Part shown: positions 24,809 through 34,023 of the stretch, in pieces
Numbering within the stretch: the first letter of the stretch is position 1
How the letters are laid out: each line of letters starts with the position of its first letter
Virus record (IMG/VR): IMGVR_UViG_3300003324_000049
Coordinates: 1 to 58,303 of that record
Length of the DNA: 58,303 nt
DNA from: a virus
Direction: 5' to 3' (one strand)
The notes under the pieces: generated by a model
Database searches by the model: none
What the model was told of the DNA's origin: nothing
Seen by the model: only the letters and a program-made list of their open reading frames with translations
Translations under genes and position numbers: made by a program

Positions 24809-25885
24809 TTAAGGTGTTCCTCCATCGATCGACAGAATATCTGCCGAGGTGTGCGTGTGAGAAAGTGCAGCTTTACCAGCAAGAGCTGTAGAAGTTGCAC
24901 TAGAGATCGGCTTGTTTGCATCCGAGGTGTTGTCGACGTTGCCAAGACCAACATGCGACTTGGTAAGACCGGTAACACCAGTAACACCCGAGAAGCTGGG
25001 GGTACCTGTGAATGCGGGAGATGCAAGGTTTGCTTTGAGGTCGAGTGCAGCCTGCTGAGCGGTAGAAACCGGCTTTGCCGAGTCAGCAGTGTTGTTGACA
25101 GAACCCAGACCAACTGCGGCAGAGTTCAGAGTCTGCCAAGTCTTATCGCCACGGTAGTACTGTGCAGTAGTACCCGCGGCAATTGTGCCTTCCTTTGCAT
25201 TCAGAGCAGTCTGAGTTGCAGAAGAAATCGGCTTGCTTGCATCCGAAGTGTTGTCGACGTTTGCAAGACCAACATCCGACTTGGTCAGAACAACTGCGCC
25301 AGTGCGACCAGCAACAGAGGAAACCGCACCCGTGGTGACAACTTCCAACCAGTCGGCGAGGGTGCCCGGGCTGTCGGTGGAAAGAATAAAGGTCTTTCCG
25401 ATATCCGAACGAATAGCAACGTCACCACGTTCTGCCGTCAGCGCAAGCATTGCTGCCTGAGAGGCTACAGGATAGGTGTTGCTGATTGCGATCGGAGGCA
25501 ACTGAGCCGTCGAAATGGTTCCGGTGATTTCCGAGAAGGCGAAGGTCTTGTTACCCGCCATTGCCGTGGTACCCGTGGTACCAATGACAAGATTCGAGGT
25601 TCCCGCACCAATCGTCGCACGAACCGAGGCCGCGTCCGGATCCTGAAGGATATCCTTACCGATAGTCGAAGCATCTGAAAGCTGCGAAACCGTGTGAGTG
25701 TGTACGAGGTTGGCTTTGTCGGCACCGTTATAAGCGAGTGAATTCCATGCCGTAGCACCATCACCGAGCTTGAATTTATAGGTGTCGGTTTCGAAGCCGA
25801 CTTCACCGGCTGCAAGAACCGGGTTTGCAGTAGTCCACGCAGCGGCAGTACCCCTACGCGGCTGAATTACAGTTTGTGCTGGCAT
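24809..25885 (-). CDS. tail fibre with Mtd-N domain and VGLGNVDNTSD repeats
   Basis: 358 residues. Mtd-N type start (residues 1-52), then three repeats with core VGLANVDNTSDASKP, VGLGSVNNTADSAKP and VGLGNVDNTSDANKP at intervals of about 45-65, a common phage fibre shaft unit, and a short acidic C-terminus. Lies head to tail with the paralogous fibre 23228-24805 (3-base gap). Confidence 0.8.
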   Translation of the reverse strand: MPAQTVIQPRRGTAAAWTTANPVLAAGEVGFETDTYKFKLGDGATAWNSLAYNGADKANLVHTHTVSQLSDASTIGKDILQDPDAASVRATIGAGTSNLVIGTTGTTAMAGNKTFAFSEITGTISTAQLPPIAISNTYPVASQAAMLALTAERGDVAIRSDIGKTFILSTDSPGTLADWLEVVTTGAVSSVAGRTGAVVLTKSDVGLANVDNTSDASKPISSATQTALNAKEGTIAAGTTAQYYRGDKTWQTLNSAAVGLGSVNNTADSAKPVSTAQQAALDLKANLASPAFTGTPSFSGVTGVTGLTKSHVGLGNVDNTSDANKPISSATSTALAGKAALSHTHTSADILSIDGGTP

Positions 25886-25910
25886 GTGTCCCCCTTGTTA
25901 AGAACGTGAA

Positions 25911-26351
25911 TTACGGACTTCCGCCGTCTACTTTTTTTACGTTCCAGTTGCCTGGATTGTATACATCATCAGAAGTGAAAGCAGCTTTTGCTGTCACCAC
26001 ATCACCGTCAGGATTTACTACCGCAGCATTAATTGGGTAGAAAGTCCTCGGTTTAAATTTTGTTACAACACTAGCCCTAAGGGAGTCTTCGGAAAGTCGA
26101 TCGGGCATATTTGCCTCAAGCAACTTTGCGTTTGCATCGAGAGCCGCCAAACCTAAAGCGATGCCTTTTTCCGAAATATTCAGCTTAGAAGCTAGCAATG
26201 CAATGGCTGATGCCGATGCCATATATTCGGTCGAGCCTGTGGCAGGAGCAAAAACCGCATGTAGTTCCGGAGAATCAGCAATAGCTTGACGAATCTCAGG
26301 AGCGAAGACGTTGTCGCCATCCACTCCTGGAAACACAATATAATCGGTCAT
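25911..26351 (-). CDS. fibre-associated protein, 146 aa
   Basis: Soluble; the N-terminus has PGVDGDNVFAP and a helical Ala-rich middle, then a C-terminal strand-rich region (TFYPINAAVVNPDGD). Lies between fibre genes with short gaps. Probably a fibre or fibre-assembly component. Confidence 0.7.
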   Translation of the reverse strand: MTDYIVFPGVDGDNVFAPEIRQAIADSPELHAVFAPATGSTEYMASASAIALLASKLNISEKGIALGLAALDANAKLLEANMPDRLSEDSLRASVVTKFKPRTFYPINAAVVNPDGDVVTAKAAFTSDDVYNPGNWNVKKVDGGSP

Positions 26352-26364
26352 GGCATTTCCTTAT

Positions 26365-26661
26365 TTAAGTTGGAAGGCCAACGATCCTACGAGCAGCTAC
26401 CTCAGAGATTCCGGCATCGATAAGTTCCTGCGCAGCTTCTTGCTTTGCAGCTACGTCGTCGGCTGATTCGACAGGGGCGGGTGTTGTGGCTTGCTGAGGA
26501 GCACTCCAGTTGTCACCGTCCTTTGTCCAACCAATTGAGACTTCATTGGGTGCTGCGAGTAGCAGATGACCACTCGGCGGGGTGTAATGATCGGAAATAT
26601 CCAGAAGGATAACGTTGACTACTTTAGTTCCATCAACAATTGCATATTTTTGTGCGCCCAT
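26365..26661 (-). CDS. small fibre-assembly-like protein, 98 aa
   Basis: N-terminal beta strands with VVNVILLD and GWTKDGDNW, then a helical Ala/Glu C-terminus. Overlaps the preceding gene by one base. Its size and place next to a glycine-rich adhesin suggest a fibre cofactor. Confidence 0.65.
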   Translation of the reverse strand: MGAQKYAIVDGTKVVNVILLDISDHYTPPSGHLLLAAPNEVSIGWTKDGDNWSAPQQATTPAPVESADDVAAKQEAAQELIDAGISEVAARRIVGLPT

Positions 26662-27590
26662 TAGAAGAATACCTCCACGATAACGAGACCTGCTGCACCG
26701 GCACCACCAGAAGCCGAAGCCCCATTTTGGTTTACGGCAGCGCCACCACCGCCTCCGCCATACAAAGTTCCAGGAGCACCTGCTAGAGAGCTTCCGGTAG
26801 CACCATTGTAGGTACCGAAACCACCGGCTCCGAAGAGCGAGGACCCACCGACTCCGCCATGGGCAAGAGAAGCATTTCCACTACCAAAGTTTCCAGGGGA
26901 ACCTTTAATGAGAATAGTTCCAGCAGTCGGAGTTCCACCTGCCCCACCAATAGCGCCAATCATCAAAGCAGTGTCAGCAAACGATGCTCCACCATTGCCG
27001 CCATTAGCAGCAGCATGTGTTCCAAATGACGTTGCGCCACCTGTACCGCCCGCGCCACCAGCGCCACCACCGCCACCTGCACCGATCGTGATGGTTTCAG
27101 AAGCGGCAAGTTGGTCTGCGAGAATAAATTTCTCAGCATATCCACCACTACCTCCACCTGCACCGGATGAGTGGTTTCCAGAACTAGCCGCAGCAGCGCC
27201 ACCACCACCGCCACCTCCACCTACGGCACGAACTCGAATTGCTCGAAGACCGGGGTAGTTGGTCTTAACGAAAGTGCCACTAGATGTGTAGAAAATGGGA
27301 GAGCCCATAGGGCGATAGCCCGAACGTGTAGCAAGAACGTTGGCGAGAGTGAATGGCGTGATAGCTCGTGTGGTATCAGTTCCCGCGATAGCCTCTGTGG
27401 CGTCGGCAATTTCGATACCGCCAGGAGCTTCTTCAGTAGCCAAATATGTTGTAATAGGACCAGCATCAACAGTTGCGCCGCCCCTATTAACGAGAATAAG
27501 GTGGCCCACTTCATCAATGTAGCCATTTACAATTGAGGCATTCTCAATCTCGAGCATTCGACCAGCGGTAAGACCTGTTACTGTAGCCAT
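26661..27590 (-). CDS. glycine-rich tail fibre / adhesin
   Basis: 309 residues. N-terminal 110 residues form a fibre-type attachment part; residues about 115-300 contain long runs of Gly with Ala and Ser (for example GGGGGAGGAGGTGG) between short strands. Such glycine-rich domains form polyglycine sandwiches at fibre tips and determine receptor binding. The gene is followed within one base by 26365-26661. Confidence 0.8.
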   Translation of the reverse strand: MATVTGLTAGRMLEIENASIVNGYIDEVGHLILVNRGGATVDAGPITTYLATEEAPGGIEIADATEAIAGTDTTRAITPFTLANVLATRSGYRPMGSPIFYTSSGTFVKTNYPGLRAIRVRAVGGGGGGGGAAAASSGNHSSGAGGGSGGYAEKFILADQLAASETITIGAGGGGGAGGAGGTGGATSFGTHAAANGGNGGASFADTALMIGAIGGAGGTPTAGTILIKGSPGNFGSGNASLAHGGVGGSSLFGAGGFGTYNGATGSSLAGAPGTLYGGGGGGAAVNQNGASASGGAGAAGLVIVEVFF

Positions 27591-27605
27591 AAGGTTTCTC
27601 CTTTC

Positions 27606-28406
27606 TTATAGAGAACTGATAGTGTACGAAGTTTCATCAATCATCAGAGCCGATGGCCAAGATATCTGGAATTCCGTATCATTGAGCATTGTAATGACGT
27701 CGTCGGGACCTTCAGCAGTCCATGTTCCATCGCCATTATCGGTAATCTTGAGGAGAGCGTTGTCTACGAATAGAGCAATTAGTTCCTCAGGTGTCGGCAG
27801 GGTTGGTGGCGTATCGACAGTTCCATAAAGGAGTTCTTCGACAGCTTTTACAACCCATGGCCATGTTGTACGAGTATCCATAACAATATGAGCACTACGT
27901 GAAGCACCAGAAACTGGAATTGGCTTAGTTGTAATGTCCCAACTAAACTTAGAGACTTCCTGCTCTTCGGTAAGGCTCATATTTTCCCGTGAAGAAGGAC
28001 GAGCCAAAGCGTTATAGACTATATGGATCTTGTATCCGAAGTCCAAAGCCTTTTCATCATTACCGATTAGAGTTCGATATGAGAAACCGAAAGGTTTTCT
28101 CTTCTGCTGGGTAGCAAAGAGACCTTTGGACTCATTATCGATTGCAGTAATCCCTTCACATTCAAGGAATTCATCGGGATAGGTAAAGGCCTCTATTGTA
28201 GCCTCATACTCTTCCCTTGTCGATTGATTGATGTACTTAACACCATCAACATAGATGGGTTGGGCATCTCCACCAGAAGGAGACTCGTTGACCGCGATCA
28301 ACCCATCCCAGGCAACGCCGTCCAATCCGGGAATATACAGGACTCCACGATCCACGCCAGCTTCAAAGTAGCGTTTGCCGTAATCTCCCCAAATGAGTTC
28401 AGTCAT
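27606..28406 (-). CDS. second tail tube protein paralogue
   Basis: 266 residues. It shares with 29012-29884 the ordered blocks SESPSG/NESPSG, ATIEAFTYPDEF, SYRTLIGND, DFGYKIHIVY and ELLYGTV over residues 1-210, then differs: its C-terminus (about 210-266) lacks the Ig-like domain of the first copy. It lies on the other side of the tail chaperone. It could form a minor part of the tube or a tail terminus. Confidence 0.8.
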   Translation of the reverse strand: MTELIWGDYGKRYFEAGVDRGVLYIPGLDGVAWDGLIAVNESPSGGDAQPIYVDGVKYINQSTREEYEATIEAFTYPDEFLECEGITAIDNESKGLFATQQKRKPFGFSYRTLIGNDEKALDFGYKIHIVYNALARPSSRENMSLTEEQEVSKFSWDITTKPIPVSGASRSAHIVMDTRTTWPWVVKAVEELLYGTVDTPPTLPTPEELIALFVDNALLKITDNGDGTWTAEGPDDVITMLNDTEFQISWPSALMIDETSYTISSL

Positions 28407-28425
28407 TATCGCCTCCTTTCAATGG

Positions 28426-28986
28426 TTAGCCTCTTGTATTGTGTTGAGCTTTACGCTGTTCATTAAGTTTGCGACGTTCGGCCATCATCTCAGCCTTACT
28501 ACGAGGCTTCTTATTACCGCCAGCCTCATTCTTAGCGCTATGCACTTTGATAAGGGTGAAGAGACGATTCAAATGCCAGGTTTCGCAATCTTTCCAAATC
28601 TTGTAGATCCCCATCCAGTAGTAAATCAACTCGGAGGTGATTGTCTCACGGCTTCGACGAGGCTGACCGGGCTGGGGCTTCTCATTAAACCAAGTGGCAG
28701 ACATCTTGGCATCGATGTAGTTATTAATCTTGGTAATGAGGTCGTTAGATAGTCTATTGACAATGTCCTCAGGAATATCCGGAGTAAGAATCATACAATA
28801 GATGTAGCTGAGAGTTTCTTCAATAGTTTTTTCATCGTTTCCGATGAAAGGTTTCTCCCAAATAGACTCCCATTTTGAAAGAGAGAGCAGAGAATGCTCG
28901 AGTTCCAAAGTGATCGGATCAGAGTAAACGAACTGATCGGTCCGTTCGTCGAACGATTCAGATCCTGGAATTGTAATCTTGAGCAT
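28426..28986 (-). CDS. tail assembly chaperone candidate
   Basis: 186 residues from ATG 28986, after AAAGGAGAGCAGGGA; a longer frame runs into the tail tube gene. Helical, with SIWEKPFIGNDEKT (about 37-50) and YYWMGIYKIWKD, features of chaperones that coat the tape measure. The C-terminus is Lys/Arg/Gln-rich. I see no convincing slippery site for the usual frameshifted longer form. Confidence 0.65.
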   Translation of the reverse strand: MLKITIPGSESFDERTDQFVYSDPITLELEHSLLSLSKWESIWEKPFIGNDEKTIEETLSYIYCMILTPDIPEDIVNRLSNDLITKINNYIDAKMSATWFNEKPQPGQPRRSRETITSELIYYWMGIYKIWKDCETWHLNRLFTLIKVHSAKNEAGGNKKPRSKAEMMAERRKLNEQRKAQHNTRG

Positions 28987-29011
28987 TCCCTGCTCTCCTT
29001 TCTGGTATGGC

Positions 29012-29884
29012 TTAGACGAAGTCGAAGAACCAGTCGTTGTCGGTGACAGCCGGGAACCGGTAGCCCTCGGAAGGTTCTGCCGTAACAACGGTGTCGTCGG
29101 AGATCGTGACGGTACCCGTCTTCTTTACGCCGTCGATGTAGTAGTCGACGCCGGTGACAGCCGGAATGGTGATGACGTGAGTCGTCGGGTTGTAAGTCGG
29201 AGCCACCGGAGCAACCTCGATAGCCGTACCCTCAAGAAGAGCGATAACAGCTGCCGGGGAAGGCAGGGAAGCGCTTCCGCCACCGACCGTGCCGTAGAGG
29301 AGTTCCTCAAGAGCAGCCAGCTTGTCAGCCGGAACCTTGGTGGAATCCACAGTGATGGTGGAGGTCGGCTTGAGGCCGTTACCCACCTCAACCGGCGTGG
29401 TGCTCAGTTCCCAGCTGAAGGTAGCGGCTTCCGGCGAGTCATTGACCGTCGTGTAAGCCTTCTCCGTGGGAGCAGCAGTTGCGCCGTAGACGAGGTGGAT
29501 CTTGTAGCCGTAGTCCGTACCGTCGACATCATTACCGATGAGCGTCTGGTAGGAAAGACCAAAGGCCTTCCGACGCTGCTGACCGACGTACACGCCAGCC
29601 ACAGGGACAGCGGAGCCGTCGCACTCGGCGAACTCTTCGGGGTAGGTAAAGGCTTCAAGCGTTGCACCGAACTCTTCAGCAGAGATCAGGTTGACGTACA
29701 CCTTGTTGTTGGCGTACTGCTTGTTTGCCTCAGCGCCCGAGGGGCTTTCCGAAACGGAGACGAGGCCGTTCCATGCAAAGCCCTGGTCATAAGCACCGAC
29801 GTTGTTGGGGAGGTAGAGGACACCCTTATTGACACCCGTTTCAAAGGTGCGCTCGGTGACCTTATCCCACTGAAGAACAGTCAT
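29012..29884 (-). CDS. major tail tube protein with C-terminal Ig-like domain
   Basis: 290 residues. Residues 1-215 match the paralogue at 27606-28406 block by block. The last 65 residues form a separate domain (ITIPAVTGVDYYIDG, VVTAEPSEGYRFP) that also ends the capsid protein at 30523-32718. This is a probable surface decoration. Good ribosome site AGAGGAATAAAAC before ATG 29884. Confidence 0.85.
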   Translation of the reverse strand: MTVLQWDKVTERTFETGVNKGVLYLPNNVGAYDQGFAWNGLVSVSESPSGAEANKQYANNKVYVNLISAEEFGATLEAFTYPEEFAECDGSAVPVAGVYVGQQRRKAFGLSYQTLIGNDVDGTDYGYKIHLVYGATAAPTEKAYTTVNDSPEAATFSWELSTTPVEVGNGLKPTSTITVDSTKVPADKLAALEELLYGTVGGGSASLPSPAAVIALLEGTAIEVAPVAPTYNPTTHVITIPAVTGVDYYIDGVKKTGTVTISDDTVVTAEPSEGYRFPAVTDNDWFFDFV

Positions 29885-29896
29885 GTTTTATTCCTC

Positions 29897-30202
29897 TCAG
29901 AAATAAAGGGAGTAGACTTGATGGTTAAGGTTACTTGCCTTGAAAGCTCGTGAAAAAGTACACGTCGGTAAGGCTGCGACTATATCGGGAATCACGGAAT
30001 CGGGATCGCCATCGATAACAGTCACTTGGTATTTCTTGATGCTTCGGTATGGAAGATTGTTTGCAAACGAAGTATCGACGTCATCCAACGAATAGATGAT
30101 GCATGGATACTCCATCATGTTTGCAGGCGGTTCCTGGAAGTAAGCTTTCTTAACTCCGGGAATTGCACTAAGCAGTGCCTGAAGCTCCAGCCTTTGGCCC
30201 AT
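29897..30202 (-). CDS. tail terminator-like connector, 101 aa
   Basis: ATG 30202 chosen after GGAGGTGTTTACA. A small alpha/beta protein with IIYSLDDVDTSF and VTVIDGDPD (about 70-80) patterns typical of tail terminators (gp17/gpU type), which close the tail at its head end. Overlaps the upstream connector by 35 bases. Confidence 0.65.
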   Translation of the reverse strand: MGQRLELQALLSAIPGVKKAYFQEPPANMMEYPCIIYSLDDVDTSFANNLPYRSIKKYQVTVIDGDPDSVIPDIVAALPTCTFSRAFKASNLNHQVYSLYF

Positions 30203-30509
30203 TGTAAACACCTCCGAGACTCAAGATAAGGCGAGGTCGTTGGATCTCGACAGTGTCGACATTCCAATATTCGCCTTCGAACTTGACATACTTGATTTCC
30301 TTTATATGCTCGAAAGCATAGCGGTTACCAACTAAACTAAGAGTCGTGTTTACATCGACATCGTCATTGACTTTGTCAGAAGATTTGGACTGATAGATGT
30401 TGCGGGGGACGCTACCATAAAGTTTCTTCTCTATGATAGCGTCCTCCCACACTCCAGGTACCGTTTCTACAGTGTCTCCGAAACCGATTTCACCGTAGAA
30501 CCGTGCCAT
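30168..30509 (-). CDS. head closure / connector protein, 113 aa
   Basis: Beta-rich protein with FYGEIGFGDTVE at the start and EYWNVDTVEIQRPRLILSLGG (split around 85-105) typical of head closure proteins. Follows the capsid gene by 14 bases and overlaps the tail terminator candidate, the usual connector order. Confidence 0.65.
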   Translation of the reverse strand: MARFYGEIGFGDTVETVPGVWEDAIIEKKLYGSVPRNIYQSKSSDKVNDDVDVNTTLSLVGNRYAFEHIKEIKYVKFEGEYWNVDTVEIQRPRLILSLGGVYNGPKAGASGTA

Positions 30510-30522
30510 TTTGAAGCTTCAG

Positions 30523-32718
30523 CTACGCGGTGTAGGTGAAGGTCCAGTTACGAGTGGACAGCGGAGCCAGGTAGTAACCCGTGGTCGGCTCAGCCGATAC
30601 ATCCGTGGTCTCGGTGATCACGCGGTCACCTGCCGGTACAACAGCACCGTCGATCAGGTACTCAACACCGGTCTGAGACGGGATCGTCAGAGTGTTGGTT
30701 GCAGAGTCGAAGGACGGAGCCGTAGCGGTCACTTCGGTACCCTGATCGCGACGGATAACCAGAGCCGACTTGGGCTTGGTCAGAGCACCCGACATGCGGG
30801 TTTCCATCAGGTACTTGTACTGGTTGAAGTCGATGTCGAAGTCATCGAATGAGGTGATCTCGCCACCCTTGTTGGTACCGACCGTGTAGTCGATCAGGTT
30901 GACGATGATGCCGAGGAGCGTAGCGTCCTCACCCATCGGTTCGACGGGAACGATCTCCTTGACGCGGATCGCGGCGGCCAGAGCAGCCTCGGTCTCGTAC
31001 AGGCGGCGGCCCATCTTGTCCTTCAGCAGGAGCAGTTCGGTCAGAACTGCATCCGTGGTGTAGAAGGTCGGGGAGCCGGAGCCACGGTAGTTGGTACGAG
31101 CGCGGGTGATCTCGTCGATCATCACGTCCGGAGCAACGTTGGCTGCCAGCTGAACACGGTGAGCGTAGAGCTCGTGGTCGTTTGCGATGGAGCGGATACC
31201 GATACCATCGGTCTGGCCCTGCGGGTCCTTGATCTTGTCAGCGTGACCCACTGCACGACCGTCGCCGATAAGGATTGCGCGAGCGATTTCCTCGTTCAGC
31301 ATGAAGCGGATTTCCCACTTCAGCCAGGTGATGATGTCGATGTCGGTGATGTCGATGACGTCATCCCGGTCCAACTTCTGCTTCTTGTAGACAGTTGCCG
31401 GGGAGGTGGAGCGCTGCAGGAGGACGACAACTTCGTCCTTCTTCAGGGTGCCCTTGGTGTAACCCTTGGCACGAGCTTCCTCGGCGGTCAGGTCGGCGAG
31501 GATAGTCTTGACGCGAGCGAAGGGGGAGTGCTTCGTGGCGCCCAGAACCTTCTGAACCCATTCGGTCTGACGAGAGATGAGCTCCGGGGTCTGCGAGGAG
31601 ACACGAGCATCCGGGAAGAGGATGTCGATGTTCTCGATGCCGTAGTCAGCGTGCGCGAGCTGGAACTTGGCGAACGCCTTCTTGAAGGAGCCAGTGGACT
31701 GAGCGAGCTCGTTCAGTTCGATGACGTCGGAGTGGGAGAGCGTGTAACGGTCCTTGGTGGCGGTGCCGCCAGTAGCGCCGTTTTCAAATGCGTTGTAGGT
31801 CATGTCGGCAGAGCCTTCCTGATTGTGCTGGAGATTTTCAGAACCGTCGCCAGAATCGGCGTCGGAGTGTTCGGCTGAATCGTCTGAGTTATCATTCGAT
31901 TCGTTGGAGGTGTCGCTCGAGTCCTCACCATCATTTTCGACACCCTCTTTATCGAGGGCTTCGCCGATCAGTGTGTGGAATACGTCGAGCTGGGTAGGTG
32001 TCAGAGAATCGATAACCTCATCCACATCAATCTCTTCGTCCGTCTCTTCGGCATGAAGCACGACATCGCCGTCCTCTTCGTCAGAGTCGTCGCTGTGCTT
32101 CACAGAGCCAGAGGCAGCCTGAGAGACCAGTGCGTAGAGAACCGTCTTCTGCTTGGGTGACATACCGGCGAGGATTTCCGCAACGGTTTCACCTTCTTCG
32201 GAGTCGTCCTTCGTCTCAGAAGTTTCAGCATGGGAGAGAGTGAATTCTTCACCAGAGTAGATGATCGCTTCACCAATCATGGTGTCGGTACCATCTGCTG
32301 CGTGACGAAGATTGATGTCTTCAATTACAGCTCCCGAATTAGCACCCTTGTATACGAGGCTAACTTCACAGATATTGCCGTGAACAACATCGGCACCCAT
32401 CTGCTTGAGACGATTTGCAAAGATGGAGAGCATCTTTACATCGCCGTGACGGACAAGTTCCTTAGCATCCTTAGCAGCCTGGGTTTCATTGAAGAAAGCT
32501 TCAGTGTAAACTCCGTCTGCACGGTGGTAAAGAACCGCGTGACCCAAGACGTTGCTTGGTGTGTCGTGCTGATGCTGCCATACGAGGGGTACAACTGCCT
32601 GGTCCTGATGAACGAATGCGCCATGCTTGATCGTACGACCATCGGAGCACTCGATGTCGAACCGTGTAGCATAACCCGTAAAGTCAGGCCGTGTACTGGT
32701 TTCCGTGACTACTGTCAT
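30523..32718 (-). CDS. fused HK97-type prohead protease, acidic scaffold and major capsid protein
   Basis: 731 residues. Residues 1-160 are an S78-type protease: HQHDTP and CEVSLVYKG hold the expected His and Ser. Residues about 165-300 are an extreme Asp/Glu/Ser-rich segment that can act as scaffold. Residues 305-660 are an HK97-fold capsid protein (ELISRQTEWVQKV, ILIGDGRAVGHADK). The last 65 residues form an Ig-like domain as in the tail tube. Internal ATG 31803, with AGGAAGG 10 bases upstream, could give the 426-residue capsid part alone. Overlaps the portal gene by 35 bases; AAGGAGAACC precedes ATG 32718. Confidence 0.9.
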   Translation of the reverse strand: MTVVTETSTRPDFTGYATRFDIECSDGRTIKHGAFVHQDQAVVPLVWQHQHDTPSNVLGHAVLYHRADGVYTEAFFNETQAAKDAKELVRHGDVKMLSIFANRLKQMGADVVHGNICEVSLVYKGANSGAVIEDINLRHAADGTDTMIGEAIIYSGEEFTLSHAETSETKDDSEEGETVAEILAGMSPKQKTVLYALVSQAASGSVKHSDDSDEEDGDVVLHAEETDEEIDVDEVIDSLTPTQLDVFHTLIGEALDKEGVENDGEDSSDTSNESNDNSDDSAEHSDADSGDGSENLQHNQEGSADMTYNAFENGATGGTATKDRYTLSHSDVIELNELAQSTGSFKKAFAKFQLAHADYGIENIDILFPDARVSSQTPELISRQTEWVQKVLGATKHSPFARVKTILADLTAEEARAKGYTKGTLKKDEVVVLLQRSTSPATVYKKQKLDRDDVIDITDIDIITWLKWEIRFMLNEEIARAILIGDGRAVGHADKIKDPQGQTDGIGIRSIANDHELYAHRVQLAANVAPDVMIDEITRARTNYRGSGSPTFYTTDAVLTELLLLKDKMGRRLYETEAALAAAIRVKEIVPVEPMGEDATLLGIIVNLIDYTVGTNKGGEITSFDDFDIDFNQYKYLMETRMSGALTKPKSALVIRRDQGTEVTATAPSFDSATNTLTIPSQTGVEYLIDGAVVPAGDRVITETTDVSAEPTTGYYLAPLSTRNWTFTYTA
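31803..31820 (-). promoter_or_regulatory. internal ribosome binding site and ATG for separate capsid protein
   Basis: Minus strand AGGAAGG, 10 bases, ATG in frame with the fused gene and exactly at the junction of acidic region and capsid domain. Confidence 0.55.
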
Positions 32719-33988
32719 TTTGAAGGTTCTCCTTCCTTTCTTGAGTTGTTTCCGATGGTGGCGAAGAGCCTTTTACCTTGCCGACATTATCCTCGTTCGG
32801 CATGTTCGAGTTCTGCAGCTTGTCGGCTTTCGCTTCTGTAGATGGCTTGAACCCGATAGCGGCACGAATTTCATTACTGGTAACAATCTCATTACGAGAA
32901 AGTTTATCGGCAATATCGGCAATGTCGATAAGACTGGCATTCTTAAATGGGTCCCGATAGAACCGAATTGCCTGTCCTTGTGCACGAGCAGTCTTAGATA
33001 GGAACTTTCGCTCCATACCTTCAGAAATAGCTGTGAGAATTGGCTCAACTGTACGGTTGTTGTAGTTGATCAACATCTTTTCATCAGCAGTACCTTCGAA
33101 GACATCCTTCGTGATACCCAGCTGTGAGTACAACTGCTTGGTTAGGAATTCGACCTGTGCCAGCATGTTGTTCTCAGCAGGACGGTTTAGCTGTGTAATC
33201 TTCTCGGTGGCATCTGCATAAGCAACACCATACTTCGAGTTATACAACTGCTCTTCCATGTCCTGTCGACGAGCAGCGGCCTGCTGCTTACGAGATTCAG
33301 ACTTAACTACATAAGGAAGCTGGATAATGATGTCCAGTTTTCCAGAACCAGCCTGTTCATCGATCGCATCGAGGAGGCTGAGCTTACGGGTCAAACGCTT
33401 CAGTGTCGAGTTATCGTCGTTCATCACGGCATAGAGAGGATTCTCAATGATCGCTACTTGACGCTTTGGAAGCGTGAGTTCTTCCCTGTTACCCGTCTTC
33501 TGGTTATAAACCAAAACACGAACATGATCGGGAAACCATGCCACAACTTCACCAACACGCAGTGTTTGGATTTCGTAAGCCATTGATACAGCGGGATCAT
33601 CGGTAGCTTCCATGATGCATACAGCAGCAACACCCTTATCAAAGAGTGTCATTGCGATATTTTGTCGGAATGCACGAGCTCCTTGGTCGAGGTTAGCTTC
33701 AAAAGTAAGACAGTCGTTAAGACCACCTTTCATTTTTTCTTTGAAGCGACCCTCGTCATCCAATCGAACATGTTGAATTGGAATTGCTGCAACGTCAATG
33801 GCAATCTGATTGTAGATAGACGTGATAACCGTCTTATCCCCTGAGAATCCAAATCTTCCAACACTTGGATTACGACCAAAGTTTGCACTAGTTCCCCAAG
33901 ATTGATATCGAGTTGTTTCCTCTTTATCAAATGGACTATAGCTTGCTGCGTGAGCGATGAAATCTTTAACCTGTTGCATAAACCCCAT
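32684..33988 (-). CDS. portal protein
   Basis: 434 residues, HK97/SPP1-type portal. Typical blocks are YNQIAIDVAAIPI (about 57-69), LTFEANLDQGA, a central stem helix with Arg/Gln, LGITKDVFEGTADEKMLINY (split at about 290-310) and a polar C-terminus. Forms the DNA entry ring. GGGGGTGAAAACTT precedes ATG 33988. Lies between the 140-aa basic protein and the capsid gene. Confidence 0.88.
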   Translation of the reverse strand: MGFMQQVKDFIAHAASYSPFDKEETTRYQSWGTSANFGRNPSVGRFGFSGDKTVITSIYNQIAIDVAAIPIQHVRLDDEGRFKEKMKGGLNDCLTFEANLDQGARAFRQNIAMTLFDKGVAAVCIMEATDDPAVSMAYEIQTLRVGEVVAWFPDHVRVLVYNQKTGNREELTLPKRQVAIIENPLYAVMNDDNSTLKRLTRKLSLLDAIDEQAGSGKLDIIIQLPYVVKSESRKQQAAARRQDMEEQLYNSKYGVAYADATEKITQLNRPAENNMLAQVEFLTKQLYSQLGITKDVFEGTADEKMLINYNNRTVEPILTAISEGMERKFLSKTARAQGQAIRFYRDPFKNASLIDIADIADKLSRNEIVTSNEIRAAIGFKPSTEAKADKLQNSNMPNEDNVGKVKGSSPPSETTQERKENLQNDSSHGNQYTA

Positions 33989-34023
33989 AAGTTTTCACCC
34001 CCTCTCATTTTTATAGTGTAGAC

